From Bacteroidia bacterium (GTDB lineage Bacteria > Bacteroidota > Bacteroidia > Chitinophagales > Chitinophagaceae), in contig JAUICZ010000003.1 of the NCBI GenBank assembly GCA_030429205.1, positions 212,135 to 276,134 of the forward strand: a stretch of DNA of 64,000 bases. The letters run 5' to 3'. Each line of letters starts with the position of its first letter. Position 1 is the stretch's first letter. A program made the position numbers and the translations under genes. The notes below the pieces were generated by a model. It had not been told where the DNA came from. It was given only the letters and a program-made list of their open reading frames with translations, and did not search any database. Shown here piece by piece: positions 35,350 to 44,598 of this stretch.

Positions 35350-36576
35350 TCACGAGTCACTCACAAGAAACTCGCCCATTTCCTTTGCCAGTTGTACTGC
35401 ATTACACATTTCACGATGCTTTGCCACAGCATTACTTCTTTTCTGTTCTTTCTCCTCAACTGAAAGGCTATTATATTTCGTCAACTCTACAGCAAGAGCT
35501 TCACCTGTTATATCTTTATCCAGCAAACCACCTACTGCATCATCCACAATCTCACTAGTCCCTCCTACATCTGTCGCTAATACCGGTATACCTACCGAGA
35601 ACGATTCCATGATAGATACAGGCACTCCTTCAGCACTGCTTACATTCACAAAAATATCAAAACTATGTTGGGCGTAAAACTCAATTATCTTATCGCTCTT
35701 AATAAAACCCTGAAAGGTGAATTTATCACCCAGATTGTACTGGCGATGCAGTTCCCTTAACTCATCTTCCAAAGGCCCATCACCCACATGCGTCCACTCA
35801 ACAGAAATATCTAAATGCTTAACTGCTTCCAGCATCAAGTGTATTCTCTTAACCGGTGCCATTAGCGAGCAGCTCACTACTCTCAACACGCCATCAGTTG
35901 ATGGCTTTGAGATAGCACCTGTCGCATTGATCGAACCTAACCTCATCAATTTAAGTTTCGACACACTGAACGGGTACCTCTCTGCAATATATTGCTTACC
36001 ATTTTCAGCAATAGGCACCATGTAAGAGATGCTTTTCAATAATGGTTTTCTGTATGGAATATAACCGTGATGACGCTCTTCGTAAAGGTCAAAATTATGC
36101 ACCCTTACTATCGACTTTTTCAGTTTACCAGAGTCAACAAACGGCATGATCTCACAACTACCTATACCCCAATAAAAATACCATACAGTATTTTCATTCA
36201 TCTCACTCACTACATTTTTAATAATCGGATGGTCCAACAGCCTAATTATCTTCAGACTAACTGTTGCCCAAGAAATGAAGTGGTTTTTATTAGCGTATAC
36301 TTTCTTATCGAAAAACTCTGCAAGAAAGCGAGACCTATGCTTATGCAGGAATATTTTCAGTATATCTGCTTTCTTTAATGGCTCACCCCATTTTTTAAAT
36401 AAAGGAGGCAATACTTTTATTCCTTCAGGCACATCAACATTAGTTGTTGTCTCGCTACTGCTGTAAGGAATAATGGTTATATCGTCGAAGTAATGAACCA
36501 GCTCTTTCAGCTCATTCGTCTTCCACTGTTCACCTAAATTATACGGGTATGCGCTTGTAAAGTATATCAGTTTCAC
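35350..36576 (-). CDS. Glycosyltransferase family 4 (GT-B)
   Basis: A 408-residue GT-B enzyme with a C-terminal donor-binding signature SSAEGVPVSIMESFSVGIPV followed by GGTSEIV, the classic GT4 E-x7-E region. The start is GTG. It has a 24-base gap to the methyltransferase upstream. Sugar unknown. Confidence 0.9.
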   Translation of the reverse strand: MKLIYFTSAYPYNLGEQWKTNELKELVHYFDDITIIPYSSSETTTNVDVPEGIKVLPPLFKKWGEPLKKADILKIFLHKHRSRFLAEFFDKKVYANKNHFISWATVSLKIIRLLDHPIIKNVVSEMNENTVWYFYWGIGSCEIMPFVDSGKLKKSIVRVHNFDLYEERHHGYIPYRKPLLKSISYMVPIAENGKQYIAERYPFSVSKLKLMRLGSINATGAISKPSTDGVLRVVSCSLMAPVKRIHLMLEAVKHLDISVEWTHVGDGPLEDELRELHRQYNLGDKFTFQGFIKSDKIIEFYAQHSFDIFVNVSSAEGVPVSIMESFSVGIPVLATDVGGTSEIVDDAVGGLLDKDITGEALAVELTKYNSLSVEEKEQKRSNAVAKHREMCNAVQLAKEMGEFLVSDS

Positions 36577-36600
36577 TGTCTGAAATAGACGTGTTTGCTA

Positions 36601-37323
36601 TTACTGTTGGCTAAGCTCCATCACTAAGCCCTCCCTCAACATTGGGAATTTCTTGATCAGCATGTTCCTCATAAAGCCTTTTTGTCTGTAGTTTTCACAA
36701 TAAAAGAAAGACTCTGTATGATAACCTGCCTGGTTAGCTATTTTAGCCAATGTATATGGTGTAAACCAATACCTGTGATCGGTATTGATGAACTCAATAT
36801 TCCTTCTCACTAACCACATATTACTAAAGCAAGTGGCGTTTGGAACAGTAATGATCATTTTCTTAAAATTCTTACCATAACGCTTTTTAATATCGTTCAG
36901 GAAAGAAACAGGGTTGTCGATATGCTCCAATATCTCACCCAATATGATGTAATCGTATGTATCACTAGTCAACACATCTAATACGGGGTCGTTAATAATA
37001 TCGTGGCAGTATATGTCCGGAATATTGTATTTGTTTGCTATTTCTTCAACAGCCTCTTTGTTGATATCAATACCAATACATTTTTCCGTATGCTCAAGAA
37101 ACAAACCATGCAACCAGTTGCCCTCATCCATTTTTTGCTGAACCAATGGTAAGTGGTCGCAAAAACCAAGGTGAATGATCTTTTTACCTTTTGCAAATTC
37201 GATCAGTTTATCCATGCGGGCTTCAACAACCTTGCTGGATGCAGTGTCAACATACTTAACAAACCTACTATTAGAAAACAGCTCTCCTGTTAAGTATTTG
37301 TCTGTTCCTTGTTCAAATTTCAT
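36601..37323 (-). CDS. SAM-dependent methyltransferase, class I
   Basis: A 240-residue protein with a Rossmann methyltransferase core: KIIHLGFCDHLP as a divergent motif I, CIGIDINKEAVE for the ribose-binding acidic residue, and YIILGEILEHIDNP as motif IV. It could methylate a sugar hydroxyl in the repeat unit, or the chain end. A terminal methyl could be the signal read by the extended Wzt protein of this locus; this is only an inference by analogy with the WbdD-Wzt system. Confidence 0.82.
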   Translation of the reverse strand: MKFEQGTDKYLTGELFSNSRFVKYVDTASSKVVEARMDKLIEFAKGKKIIHLGFCDHLPLVQQKMDEGNWLHGLFLEHTEKCIGIDINKEAVEEIANKYNIPDIYCHDIINDPVLDVLTSDTYDYIILGEILEHIDNPVSFLNDIKKRYGKNFKKMIITVPNATCFSNMWLVRRNIEFINTDHRYWFTPYTLAKIANQAGYHTESFFYCENYRQKGFMRNMLIKKFPMLREGLVMELSQQ

Positions 37324-37359
37324 GACTTGATTTTTATACTGTTTATGTACAATTATAGA

Positions 37360-38175
37360 CTAACGTAGCAGCATTTTCTTTACTACAGATAGTAACATGT
37401 TTTTTTGATCTAACCTTTTCTTATTCTTATTGATCTGCTCTATCTCTTCTTTACTAAGCGGGCAGTCTTTATGATTGAAGTAACGTTCCAGCACCATTTT
37501 ACGCAACCTTGGGTATTCTTTTTTTGCGTAGTCAGAGCTGCGCTCCTGATCATCGTGCGTTCTATCCCAATATAAATGGCTGGACACTTTCACCATAGGG
37601 TAATACATAGCTATCCTGAACCACAGGTCTGTATCGCCAATCATCCTTTCGCCACTAAAGCGCCCCACCTTATCAAAAGCTTCTTTTAATATTATTGATG
37701 ATCCTGGTGCTCTATGAAAATGGGCATACCCATTAAAGTGCTCCATGTAAGTATCATGCGAGTTCAACATTACAGGGTATGTTGTTTTAGGGTCCGGAAA
37801 AATGGCACATAAACCAAAGCCCGCATCGGGAAACGTCTCCATACTTCTTACCATCACGGGTAAACAATGCGGGTACATTATGTCATCTGCATCCAGGTAC
37901 TTAATATACTTGCCCTTTGCATATGCTGCTGCCTGATTCCTATTCGGGTAATCACCCAAATTCGTCTCATTCACATACACCTTTACCCTGTCATCCTGCT
38001 CTGCATATTTTTTTGCGATTGCTACAGAATTATCTTTCGAGCAGTCGTCAACTATTATTAGTTCAAAATTAGGGTAATCCGATTCGAGCACACTTTCTAT
38101 AGCCTCTGCTATAAAAGCTTCTCTATTATAAACAGTCATTAATACGCTTACTAATGGCTGGTTTGTTTTGTTCAT
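37360..38175 (-). CDS. Glycosyltransferase family 2
   Basis: A 271-residue GT-A enzyme: PLVSVLMTVYNREAFI, the nucleotide-binding IIVDDCSKDNSV and the metal motif KYLDADDIMYP. It is translationally coupled to the upstream epimerase (4-base overlap). The C-terminal tail is basic and may sit on the membrane. Confidence 0.9.
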   Translation of the reverse strand: MNKTNQPLVSVLMTVYNREAFIAEAIESVLESDYPNFELIIVDDCSKDNSVAIAKKYAEQDDRVKVYVNETNLGDYPNRNQAAAYAKGKYIKYLDADDIMYPHCLPVMVRSMETFPDAGFGLCAIFPDPKTTYPVMLNSHDTYMEHFNGYAHFHRAPGSSIILKEAFDKVGRFSGERMIGDTDLWFRIAMYYPMVKVSSHLYWDRTHDDQERSSDYAKKEYPRLRKMVLERYFNHKDCPLSKEEIEQINKNKKRLDQKNMLLSVVKKMLLR

Positions 38176-39182
38176 TTCTTATAATATGCTTTGTACCACT
38201 CAACAAACCTTTTCAAACCTTCTTCAATACCTATTTGAGGTTTGTAATTGATTGTTGCAACTAAACTATCAATGTCAGCATAGGTTTCATACATGTCACC
38301 CGGCTGCATTGGCTTGTTTTCTATAATTGCTTTTTTACCAAGCAGTTCTTCTAGAATGCGAACAAAGTTGCTCACAAGTACAGGCTTGTTGTTACCTATA
38401 TTAAATAATTGATACGGTGCGTAACTTTCAGATATCGCTAACTCCTTGCCTATCTTTTCTTCATTTTTCTTAGGCACTTTATCAATCAATAAACTGATCG
38501 ATTTAACGATATCATCTACATAAGTAAAATCCCTGCGCATGTTACCGCCATTAAAGAGTTTTATTGTGTTACCTTCCAATATATCTCTTGTAAAGGAAAA
38601 ATATGCCATATCCGGTCTTCCCCACGGACCATACACAGTAAAGAAGCGTAGCCCTGTTGTCGGCACACCATATAGTGAAGCATAGCTATGCGCCATTGCT
38701 TCGTTGGTTTTCTTTGTAGCCGCATACCACGATATTGGGTGATCGGCTTTATCATCTATATGATATGGCGTTTTAACATTCGCGCCATAAACAGAACTTG
38801 TAGATGCAAATATCAAATGGTCTACAGGGTTATGCCTGCAACCTTCCAGTATGTTCAAGAAACCGGTAATATTACTGTCAAGATATTGGTATGGGTTCTC
38901 TAAACTATACCTTACACCAGCCTGAGCAGCAAGGTTTATTACAACATCAAACTTCTCTTCTTCAAACAATCGCTGTACTCCCTTACGGTCGCTAAGGTCT
39001 AGCTGTTTGAATTTGAAGTTTGAATATTGAGACAACTCCTTCAACCTGTTCTTCTTAAGATTAACGTCATAATAGTCGTTCACAGAGTCTACACCCACAA
39101 CATCATACCCCTCTTCTGCTAATAGTTTACTAAGATGAAAACCTACAAAACCTGCTGAACCTGTGACTAGTACCTTTTTCAA
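38172..39182 (-). CDS. NAD-dependent epimerase, UDP-glucuronate 4-epimerase-like
   Basis: A 336-residue extended SDR protein: GSAGFVGFH at the start, the segment DSVNDYYDVNLKKNRL and LAAQAGVRYSLENP characteristic of UDP-glucuronate 4-epimerases, a catalytic ASTSSVYG and YAATKK (YxxxK), and FFTVYGPWGRPDMA. The likely product is UDP-galacturonic acid, though an N-acetylated uronic acid is possible in this cluster. Only a TTG start (39182) fits the beginning of the protein (KKVLVTGSAG). Confidence 0.88.
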   Translation of the reverse strand: MKKVLVTGSAGFVGFHLSKLLAEEGYDVVGVDSVNDYYDVNLKKNRLKELSQYSNFKFKQLDLSDRKGVQRLFEEEKFDVVINLAAQAGVRYSLENPYQYLDSNITGFLNILEGCRHNPVDHLIFASTSSVYGANVKTPYHIDDKADHPISWYAATKKTNEAMAHSYASLYGVPTTGLRFFTVYGPWGRPDMAYFSFTRDILEGNTIKLFNGGNMRRDFTYVDDIVKSISLLIDKVPKKNEEKIGKELAISESYAPYQLFNIGNNKPVLVSNFVRILEELLGKKAIIENKPMQPGDMYETYADIDSLVATINYKPQIGIEEGLKRFVEWYKAYYKK

Positions 39183-39220
39183 ACGCTATTTATTATTAGA
39201 TGGGGTAATATAAGTAAACA

Positions 39221-40294
39221 TCAACTGAATTTTGTCTTGTACTTCAGTATTTTAGATTCAAATAACTTGTAAGATATCGTTGCCAGTAAAACTGTAATCG
39301 CAACATACAACGGGAATTTGATCAAATACAAATTATACTTCAAAACAGATGATTCTATAAAACTAATACTGTGCAATAGCTCTGTAACCTTATCCTCTAG
39401 CATATGCGCTATAAACACATGATATAAATATACCCCATAAGAAACGATACCTATATGCCTGATCAAAGGTATATTCAACAAGAAGTATTCTTTCTTCACC
39501 TCGAACACAGCGTAACCTATCAAGTAAAAAGAAATAATTGCTACGTCCAGTCTGTATAGCACATCTCCAAAAAAGTCTAAAGAGCTGAATCTATAACAGT
39601 ACAGCAAGTAAACTATAGCTGCAACTACCGGTACAAATTTATACGACAACATTTTTCTCAGCCAGTCCGGCTTGTACTTTTTGGTATATGCCAGTAAAGC
39701 ACCTAACCCAAAGGCATCAAAGCAAGATGGGGTCATTCTATAAGAGAACATATGCCCATGATCCATATTAACTGCCCAAACCAATGCCCTTAGTCCAATT
39801 GCAATCCCTATTGTTATTAGTATTGTGTTGAACTTTTTGTTACGAGTAAATAAAACAATAGCCGGCCAGATCAAATAGAACTGCTCTTCCACACACAACG
39901 ACCATATATGAAAGAAGCTACCACTTACCCCATCACCGGTAAAAAAGTTATAAAAGTTCGTGGTGTACGAAATATTATACCAAAACAACTCTCGTGCATC
40001 GTCGAAATTTGCAAAGTAGGTAGCAAAACAAACGAGGTAATAAATAGGGAAAATCCGCAAAGCCCTTCTCCAATAGAATTTCTTGAGAATATACCCATTG
40101 GTCTTTCCGGCATCCATGTCGTTATAAAGTATCTCTGTTATCAGAAAACCACTAATCACAAAGAACATATTCACACCAAAGTTACCCGCTGCAGAGTTCA
40201 TCACGATAGGGATATGTATCCAATGAGATAGCAATACACCCAATACGGCGTATCCTCTTAAGCTATCCAACTGCGTGTAGTATTTCTTCGACAT
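39221..40294 (-). CDS. Acyltransferase 3 family protein (OafA-like)
   Basis: A 357-residue membrane protein with about ten helices. The family signature R-x10-H is in LDSLRGYAVLGVLLSHW and the FFVISGFLI and WSLCVEEQFYLIWP segments are typical of O-acetyltransferases. It is closer to classical OafA/Oac enzymes than the tandem pair at 5.8-8 kb. It probably O-acetylates a sugar of the polysaccharide. It ends the sub-run that starts with the GT4 gene at 41431, with no gap between them. Confidence 0.9.
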   Translation of the reverse strand: MSKKYYTQLDSLRGYAVLGVLLSHWIHIPIVMNSAAGNFGVNMFFVISGFLITEILYNDMDAGKTNGYILKKFYWRRALRIFPIYYLVCFATYFANFDDARELFWYNISYTTNFYNFFTGDGVSGSFFHIWSLCVEEQFYLIWPAIVLFTRNKKFNTILITIGIAIGLRALVWAVNMDHGHMFSYRMTPSCFDAFGLGALLAYTKKYKPDWLRKMLSYKFVPVVAAIVYLLYCYRFSSLDFFGDVLYRLDVAIISFYLIGYAVFEVKKEYFLLNIPLIRHIGIVSYGVYLYHVFIAHMLEDKVTELLHSISFIESSVLKYNLYLIKFPLYVAITVLLATISYKLFESKILKYKTKFS

Positions 40295-41431
40295 TTATGC
40301 TACTAAGTATTTCAAGATAGTATTTGCAGGGTTGAAATCATATTTTTCTTTCATAATGCGCATAGACTCTTTACCCATCTCCGACCATTCTTCTTTCCTA
40401 TTCCATGCTTTGTCCAGCGCTTCTTCAAAAGAAACCACACTACCCGGTTCACAGATGTAACCATTTACATTGTCTTCTACATAACCTGCAATCGCCCCCA
40501 TTCTGGTACCAACTATCGGTTTGCCGCAACACATAGCTTCAAACAATGTAATCGGCCCTGAATCTTGTCTTGAGGGTATAATATGAATATGATTGTTCTT
40601 CCAGATATTCGTCATATCTTTTTCGAAACCATGAAAAACTACTTTGTCTTGCAGTCCGTAATACGCTACATATTTACGAACATACTGCTCATCTTCCCCT
40701 ATGCCGTATATATTCAACCTAAAATTACGGCTACGCCATTTTTCACCCGAGAGTGCTTTTATAGCTACATCCTGCCCTTTGTGCCTTAACAGCATATTAC
40801 CGATCATAGCCATTTCATAATAGCCTGTATCATGCACATCAACAGCTGCTATAGTATCAACATTCAAAGGTTGAGACATAACTACACCATTTGCAATTTT
40901 CATTTGTATTTGGTGTTCATAAGTCTCTTTCTGCATGTTGGAGGTAAAAAAAACATGCTTTGCCTTGCTGAAAGACACACGCAGGTTCTCATTCACCTGC
41001 TCGTTATTAACAGGCACTAAAGAAAGACTATGACAGTATATTGAAAATGGAATATTGGTTTGTTTCACAAACAACATCAGGTCGTGCGGGTCACTGGCCA
41101 TCTCTTCTCCACCACCTAAATTGAACAGGATAGTATCTGCACCAAAACTGTTGAGATAGTCATGATATGTTTTTTTCTTTCCCTCTCCTGCAAAGCTGTT
41201 ACTGATCTTTTTGTTCAACCTTTTTAGTAACGGGGGATAAAACCTTCTTCTGAAATGAAACGCTGCTCCATTATCCTTTAGCTCCTGTATCGGTTGCGGC
41301 AGATCCGGAAAGTCGAACATAGACACCAATACCTTGTGCTCTTGTTTCAACGATTCTTTTGCAGCGGCTGTCCACAGCACCTCGCTACCACCCCATGCTC
41401 TACCGTTTATTGTAACAAACGCTATGTTCAC
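40295..41431 (-). CDS. Glycosyltransferase family 4 (GT-B)
   Basis: A 378-residue GT-B enzyme: INGRAWGGSEVLWT at the start, and SRQDSGPITLFEAMCCGKPI with GTRMGAI in the donor domain. It starts with GTG and overlaps the preceding GT2 gene by 4 bases. Sugar unknown. Confidence 0.88.
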   Translation of the reverse strand: MNIAFVTINGRAWGGSEVLWTAAAKESLKQEHKVLVSMFDFPDLPQPIQELKDNGAAFHFRRRFYPPLLKRLNKKISNSFAGEGKKKTYHDYLNSFGADTILFNLGGGEEMASDPHDLMLFVKQTNIPFSIYCHSLSLVPVNNEQVNENLRVSFSKAKHVFFTSNMQKETYEHQIQMKIANGVVMSQPLNVDTIAAVDVHDTGYYEMAMIGNMLLRHKGQDVAIKALSGEKWRSRNFRLNIYGIGEDEQYVRKYVAYYGLQDKVVFHGFEKDMTNIWKNNHIHIIPSRQDSGPITLFEAMCCGKPIVGTRMGAIAGYVEDNVNGYICEPGSVVSFEEALDKAWNRKEEWSEMGKESMRIMKEKYDFNPANTILKYLVA

Positions 41432-42345
41432 TTAGCGACGGCTGATTTTATAATGTGATAAAACGCCCCCCAGAACGGCCTTGCAAACAAATAGCCCGGC
41501 TTATACTTCAACGACTTTATATTAAAGCCGGCAGACTTACTGTATTCTCCCTGCTGCCTGAACATATTTGCACCTCGTGTATAATAGGCCCATGCGCTTT
41601 GCTGATACTCCTGCTCTGTAAAGTTCGGCTGATAGTTAGCGGCTCTACGTCGGTCATAAGCGTTCAACTTAGCTCTTAAGCTAAACGTAGCGGCTTTCAT
41701 TCCATTGCTTCCTTGCGATATGCCACCGCTATGCCTTCTGTATAAATAAAGAGGCTCATCTACAAACTTCACTGTACCTACCTCTTCTAACTTCAAGAAA
41801 ATATCGTGGTCTACTGCTCTTATCTGCTGCGGATCGAAACCGGATGTTTTTTGGTAAGCCGCTCTTTTAAAAGTTACGAAGTTGCTGATGGCAACTTCGT
41901 ACAGAAAAGAAACTCCTTCAGGCTGCTCATTCCCAATATCACAAACGCCTATTACATTCATCTCTTCATCACAGTCGTACGCTCGCGATGTAATTAACGA
42001 TGCATCAGGATAAAGCTCATGTGCATCATACATTTTTTGTAATGCATCTTCTACCAGAGCATCGTCTGCTCCCAGCATACCCACCAGCTCACCGACAGAA
42101 GCATCCGTAGCCGACTTAAAGGTTGCCCCTGCACCCTGATTTACTTCATGGCAAACATATTTTACGTTTGCATGTTCACCAGCTACTTTTTTTATGTATT
42201 GCAAACTATCATCAGTAGACGCATCATCTGCTATCACCAACTCCCAGTTTAGGTAAGTTTGTTTCAGCAGGCTATTTACCAACTGGGGCAAAAAGCGACC
42301 GTTATTATAATTTGCTACTACTACTGAAAATAATGGTTGTACCAC
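41428..42345 (-). CDS. Glycosyltransferase family 2
   Basis: A 305-residue GT-A enzyme with FSVVVANYNNGRFL, LVIADDASTDDSL and the metal motif MLGADDALVED. It starts with GTG one base into the stop codon of the amidotransferase gene, so translation is coupled. The last 70 residues look like an amphipathic membrane-associated tail. Confidence 0.9.
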   Translation of the reverse strand: MVQPLFSVVVANYNNGRFLPQLVNSLLKQTYLNWELVIADDASTDDSLQYIKKVAGEHANVKYVCHEVNQGAGATFKSATDASVGELVGMLGADDALVEDALQKMYDAHELYPDASLITSRAYDCDEEMNVIGVCDIGNEQPEGVSFLYEVAISNFVTFKRAAYQKTSGFDPQQIRAVDHDIFLKLEEVGTVKFVDEPLYLYRRHSGGISQGSNGMKAATFSLRAKLNAYDRRRAANYQPNFTEQEYQQSAWAYYTRGANMFRQQGEYSKSAGFNIKSLKYKPGYLFARPFWGAFYHIIKSAVAK

Positions 42346-43475
42346 TAACTTTTACCTTTCATTTCTTTGTACTTCAACCACAAAGGACGTAGTGGTTTTA
42401 GTATTGGGTAATAGTTAAAGAGAGAACCCTCTATATCAAAATCTTTATGGCTTCGCGGGGGCTCTTTCATCATTTTATCAAACTCTTCTTGCGTAAAGTC
42501 CAGTTTCTTCAGCACAAAATCCATATCATCTTTTAATAAAGCCTCATCGTATAAAGGCTTCTTCATTTCCTCCAGTGCTTCTTCTCTGGTTATTTGTCCG
42601 CTACATATCAGGTTCGATAAATGTACCTTTCTTTTATCTACACCAAACTTTGTTGGTAATATATACGCCTGATAAAATCTAGTAAAAATCGACTCGTAAT
42701 GTTTACCACCATAATCTCTCCAACCAAATTCTTTCTTCAGCGTTTCTTTAACTTCATGCTTATTGTAATCTATCCAGTTCAGTAACTCGATCGCCTCAAC
42801 ATCTGCACTGATTTTTCTTTTCAGTGGTTTACTCAACATCGGGTATGACTTTAACGGAACTGTACCATACTTTGAATGTATGTCTTTAATATTGATGTAG
42901 TCAGACTTTCTATGCGTCCAGTGGTTCACCATTACGCCTTCTGTAACAATATTAAAACCACTCAACACATACCTGATCTTTCTATCAAGGGCTGTTTTAT
43001 ATAAAGCAGCAAAAATTGCGTGATCTGTTAAGGCTTCTATATCAATAACACCTGCTTTAAAATAAGACCTTTGCAAGTCTTTAAACTCCTCCCAATTGAT
43101 GACATAAGTCTCCAGGTCGTAGCCTAGCTTATTCACCATGTTCTCAATATTCTTTACCGCCAGCTCACTGTTCCAACCATTATCAAAATGCAGGCACAAA
43201 GGTTTCAACCCATACTTCTTAGCTAACAAAGCCAAATAGCTACTATCTACTCCTCCGCTTAAGCCTAATACACAGTTGTAATCTTTATTAGAAGTACTTG
43301 CCTTTATTTTATTAATGGTTTCCTCTACCTTCTTCTGCGCGGCCTCACCTGTTAATACGGTTCTAGCATACACATCATCATAATAATGACAATAGTTACA
43401 TACACCGTTCTCGTCCAATACAAGATTCGGGTCGTCGTTACTATCTAATATACATTTACTACATGTTCTAACCAT
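42345..43475 (-). CDS. N-acetyl sugar amidotransferase (WbpG/PseA-like), copy 2
   Basis: A 376-residue paralogue of the 34180-35316 protein, with SGGVDS at 73-78. All four N-terminal cysteines are present (C5, C8, C26, C29), probably a zinc site. Long segments are shared with copy 1, for example LRP/LKP-x-HFDNGWNSELAVKNIEN and YGGKHYES, which places both in the same subfamily. There is no second hisH/hisF next to it, so it either borrows ammonia from the single HisH2/HisF2 pair or uses another source. It may modify a second acetamido group or a second sugar. Confidence 0.9.
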   Translation of the reverse strand: MVRTCSKCILDSNDDPNLVLDENGVCNYCHYYDDVYARTVLTGEAAQKKVEETINKIKASTSNKDYNCVLGLSGGVDSSYLALLAKKYGLKPLCLHFDNGWNSELAVKNIENMVNKLGYDLETYVINWEEFKDLQRSYFKAGVIDIEALTDHAIFAALYKTALDRKIRYVLSGFNIVTEGVMVNHWTHRKSDYINIKDIHSKYGTVPLKSYPMLSKPLKRKISADVEAIELLNWIDYNKHEVKETLKKEFGWRDYGGKHYESIFTRFYQAYILPTKFGVDKRKVHLSNLICSGQITREEALEEMKKPLYDEALLKDDMDFVLKKLDFTQEEFDKMMKEPPRSHKDFDIEGSLFNYYPILKPLRPLWLKYKEMKGKS

Positions 43476-43488
43476 GTGTTATTCTTAT

Positions 43489-44586
43489 TTAACCTAGCCC
43501 GTTTATATTGCTAAAAAATGTTTCTGCTATATTATCAACATGATATTGCTGAGCATCGGACAGAGCCGCTTTATTCATTTTATCCCTGTACTCAGCATCT
43601 AAGAAACGATTCAACTTCTCTTTCAAATCATTAATATCAGAATACTTAACTACAGAGTTCTTTAAATTCTCAGAGGTAGTTAATGCTTCCGGAAATACTC
43701 CCGGTTTTGCAAACCTGATGATATCAAAAGTTACACCTGTTGTTTTTGTCTGTCCATACACTTCTTCTACCCCGGCAAAAGTAGTATGCACACTTATTGG
43801 AGCAAACACTATATCCGTGCTCATCATTTCACGCTCAAAATATTCGGGAGATTCCAGTAAGTATATATCATAACCCTGCTCCTTTAATTCAAGCGCTTTG
43901 TTTTTTATCATTTCGCCGTATTCCTTTCTTGGCTGCCCTAAGAACTTATAAGCGAACTTCTCTTTATCCAGCATTGGGATCAGATCTATCACCAAATCGT
44001 AATCCCTTCTCATTCTTTCTATGTATCCCGGTATACTAATCGTTACTTTATCTCCATCAGTATGTTCCTGCAGTCCATCTTCATAAAGAGTATATGGGAA
44101 TATAAACACAGGCTTTTTCACTCTGTATTTCTTGTAAATATTATCCCTTAACTCATCGCTTTCAACAATAATAGCATCACTGCTTTTTACTATATCCAGC
44201 ATGATCTTATGGTCTGTACTACGTGGCCCTTTGAACACCTTGTATCTGGTGCCCATTTTAAACCAATAGTTCACGTTACGTATCCAGAGTAATTTTTTTT
44301 GCGGTTGATATTGCTCAAATATCGTCACCAATTCTGCGTAATGCGACGTTGGTGCAATTAAAAAGATATCTGGTTGTTGCGGAATATGTCCACTCTCTAG
44401 CACCTCTTTTGCATCATCTGCTACATGCCAACTTATACCATCATGCCCAAAGTCTACTTGCTTTAACCTGTCTATAAAAGGCTTTATAGAAAACACATGA
44501 ATATTCTTTGCCTCGCGGATAAAACATTTAACCAGCGCATAAGTAGTTTCATAGTGGTCAAACTCGGCTATAACAACATTGTTCAT
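43489..44586 (-). CDS. Putative glycosyltransferase, GT-B-like
   Basis: A 365-residue protein that I recognise only loosely. It begins NVVIAEFDHYETTYALVKCF and has alternating beta-alpha segments in two halves (KKLLWIRNVNYWFK; KVTISIPGYIERMRRDYDLV; FAYKFLGQP). FAPISV and a GVTFDIIRFAKPGVFPE segment stand where GT-B donor loops lie. The E-x7-E motif is absent. Context between the ABC exporter and an amidotransferase supports a glycosyltransferase role, with modest certainty. Confidence 0.6.
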   Translation of the reverse strand: MNNVVIAEFDHYETTYALVKCFIREAKNIHVFSIKPFIDRLKQVDFGHDGISWHVADDAKEVLESGHIPQQPDIFLIAPTSHYAELVTIFEQYQPQKKLLWIRNVNYWFKMGTRYKVFKGPRSTDHKIMLDIVKSSDAIIVESDELRDNIYKKYRVKKPVFIFPYTLYEDGLQEHTDGDKVTISIPGYIERMRRDYDLVIDLIPMLDKEKFAYKFLGQPRKEYGEMIKNKALELKEQGYDIYLLESPEYFEREMMSTDIVFAPISVHTTFAGVEEVYGQTKTTGVTFDIIRFAKPGVFPEALTTSENLKNSVVKYSDINDLKEKLNRFLDAEYRDKMNKAALSDAQQYHVDNIAETFFSNINGLG

Positions 44587-44598
44587 TTCAGCTAAAGA

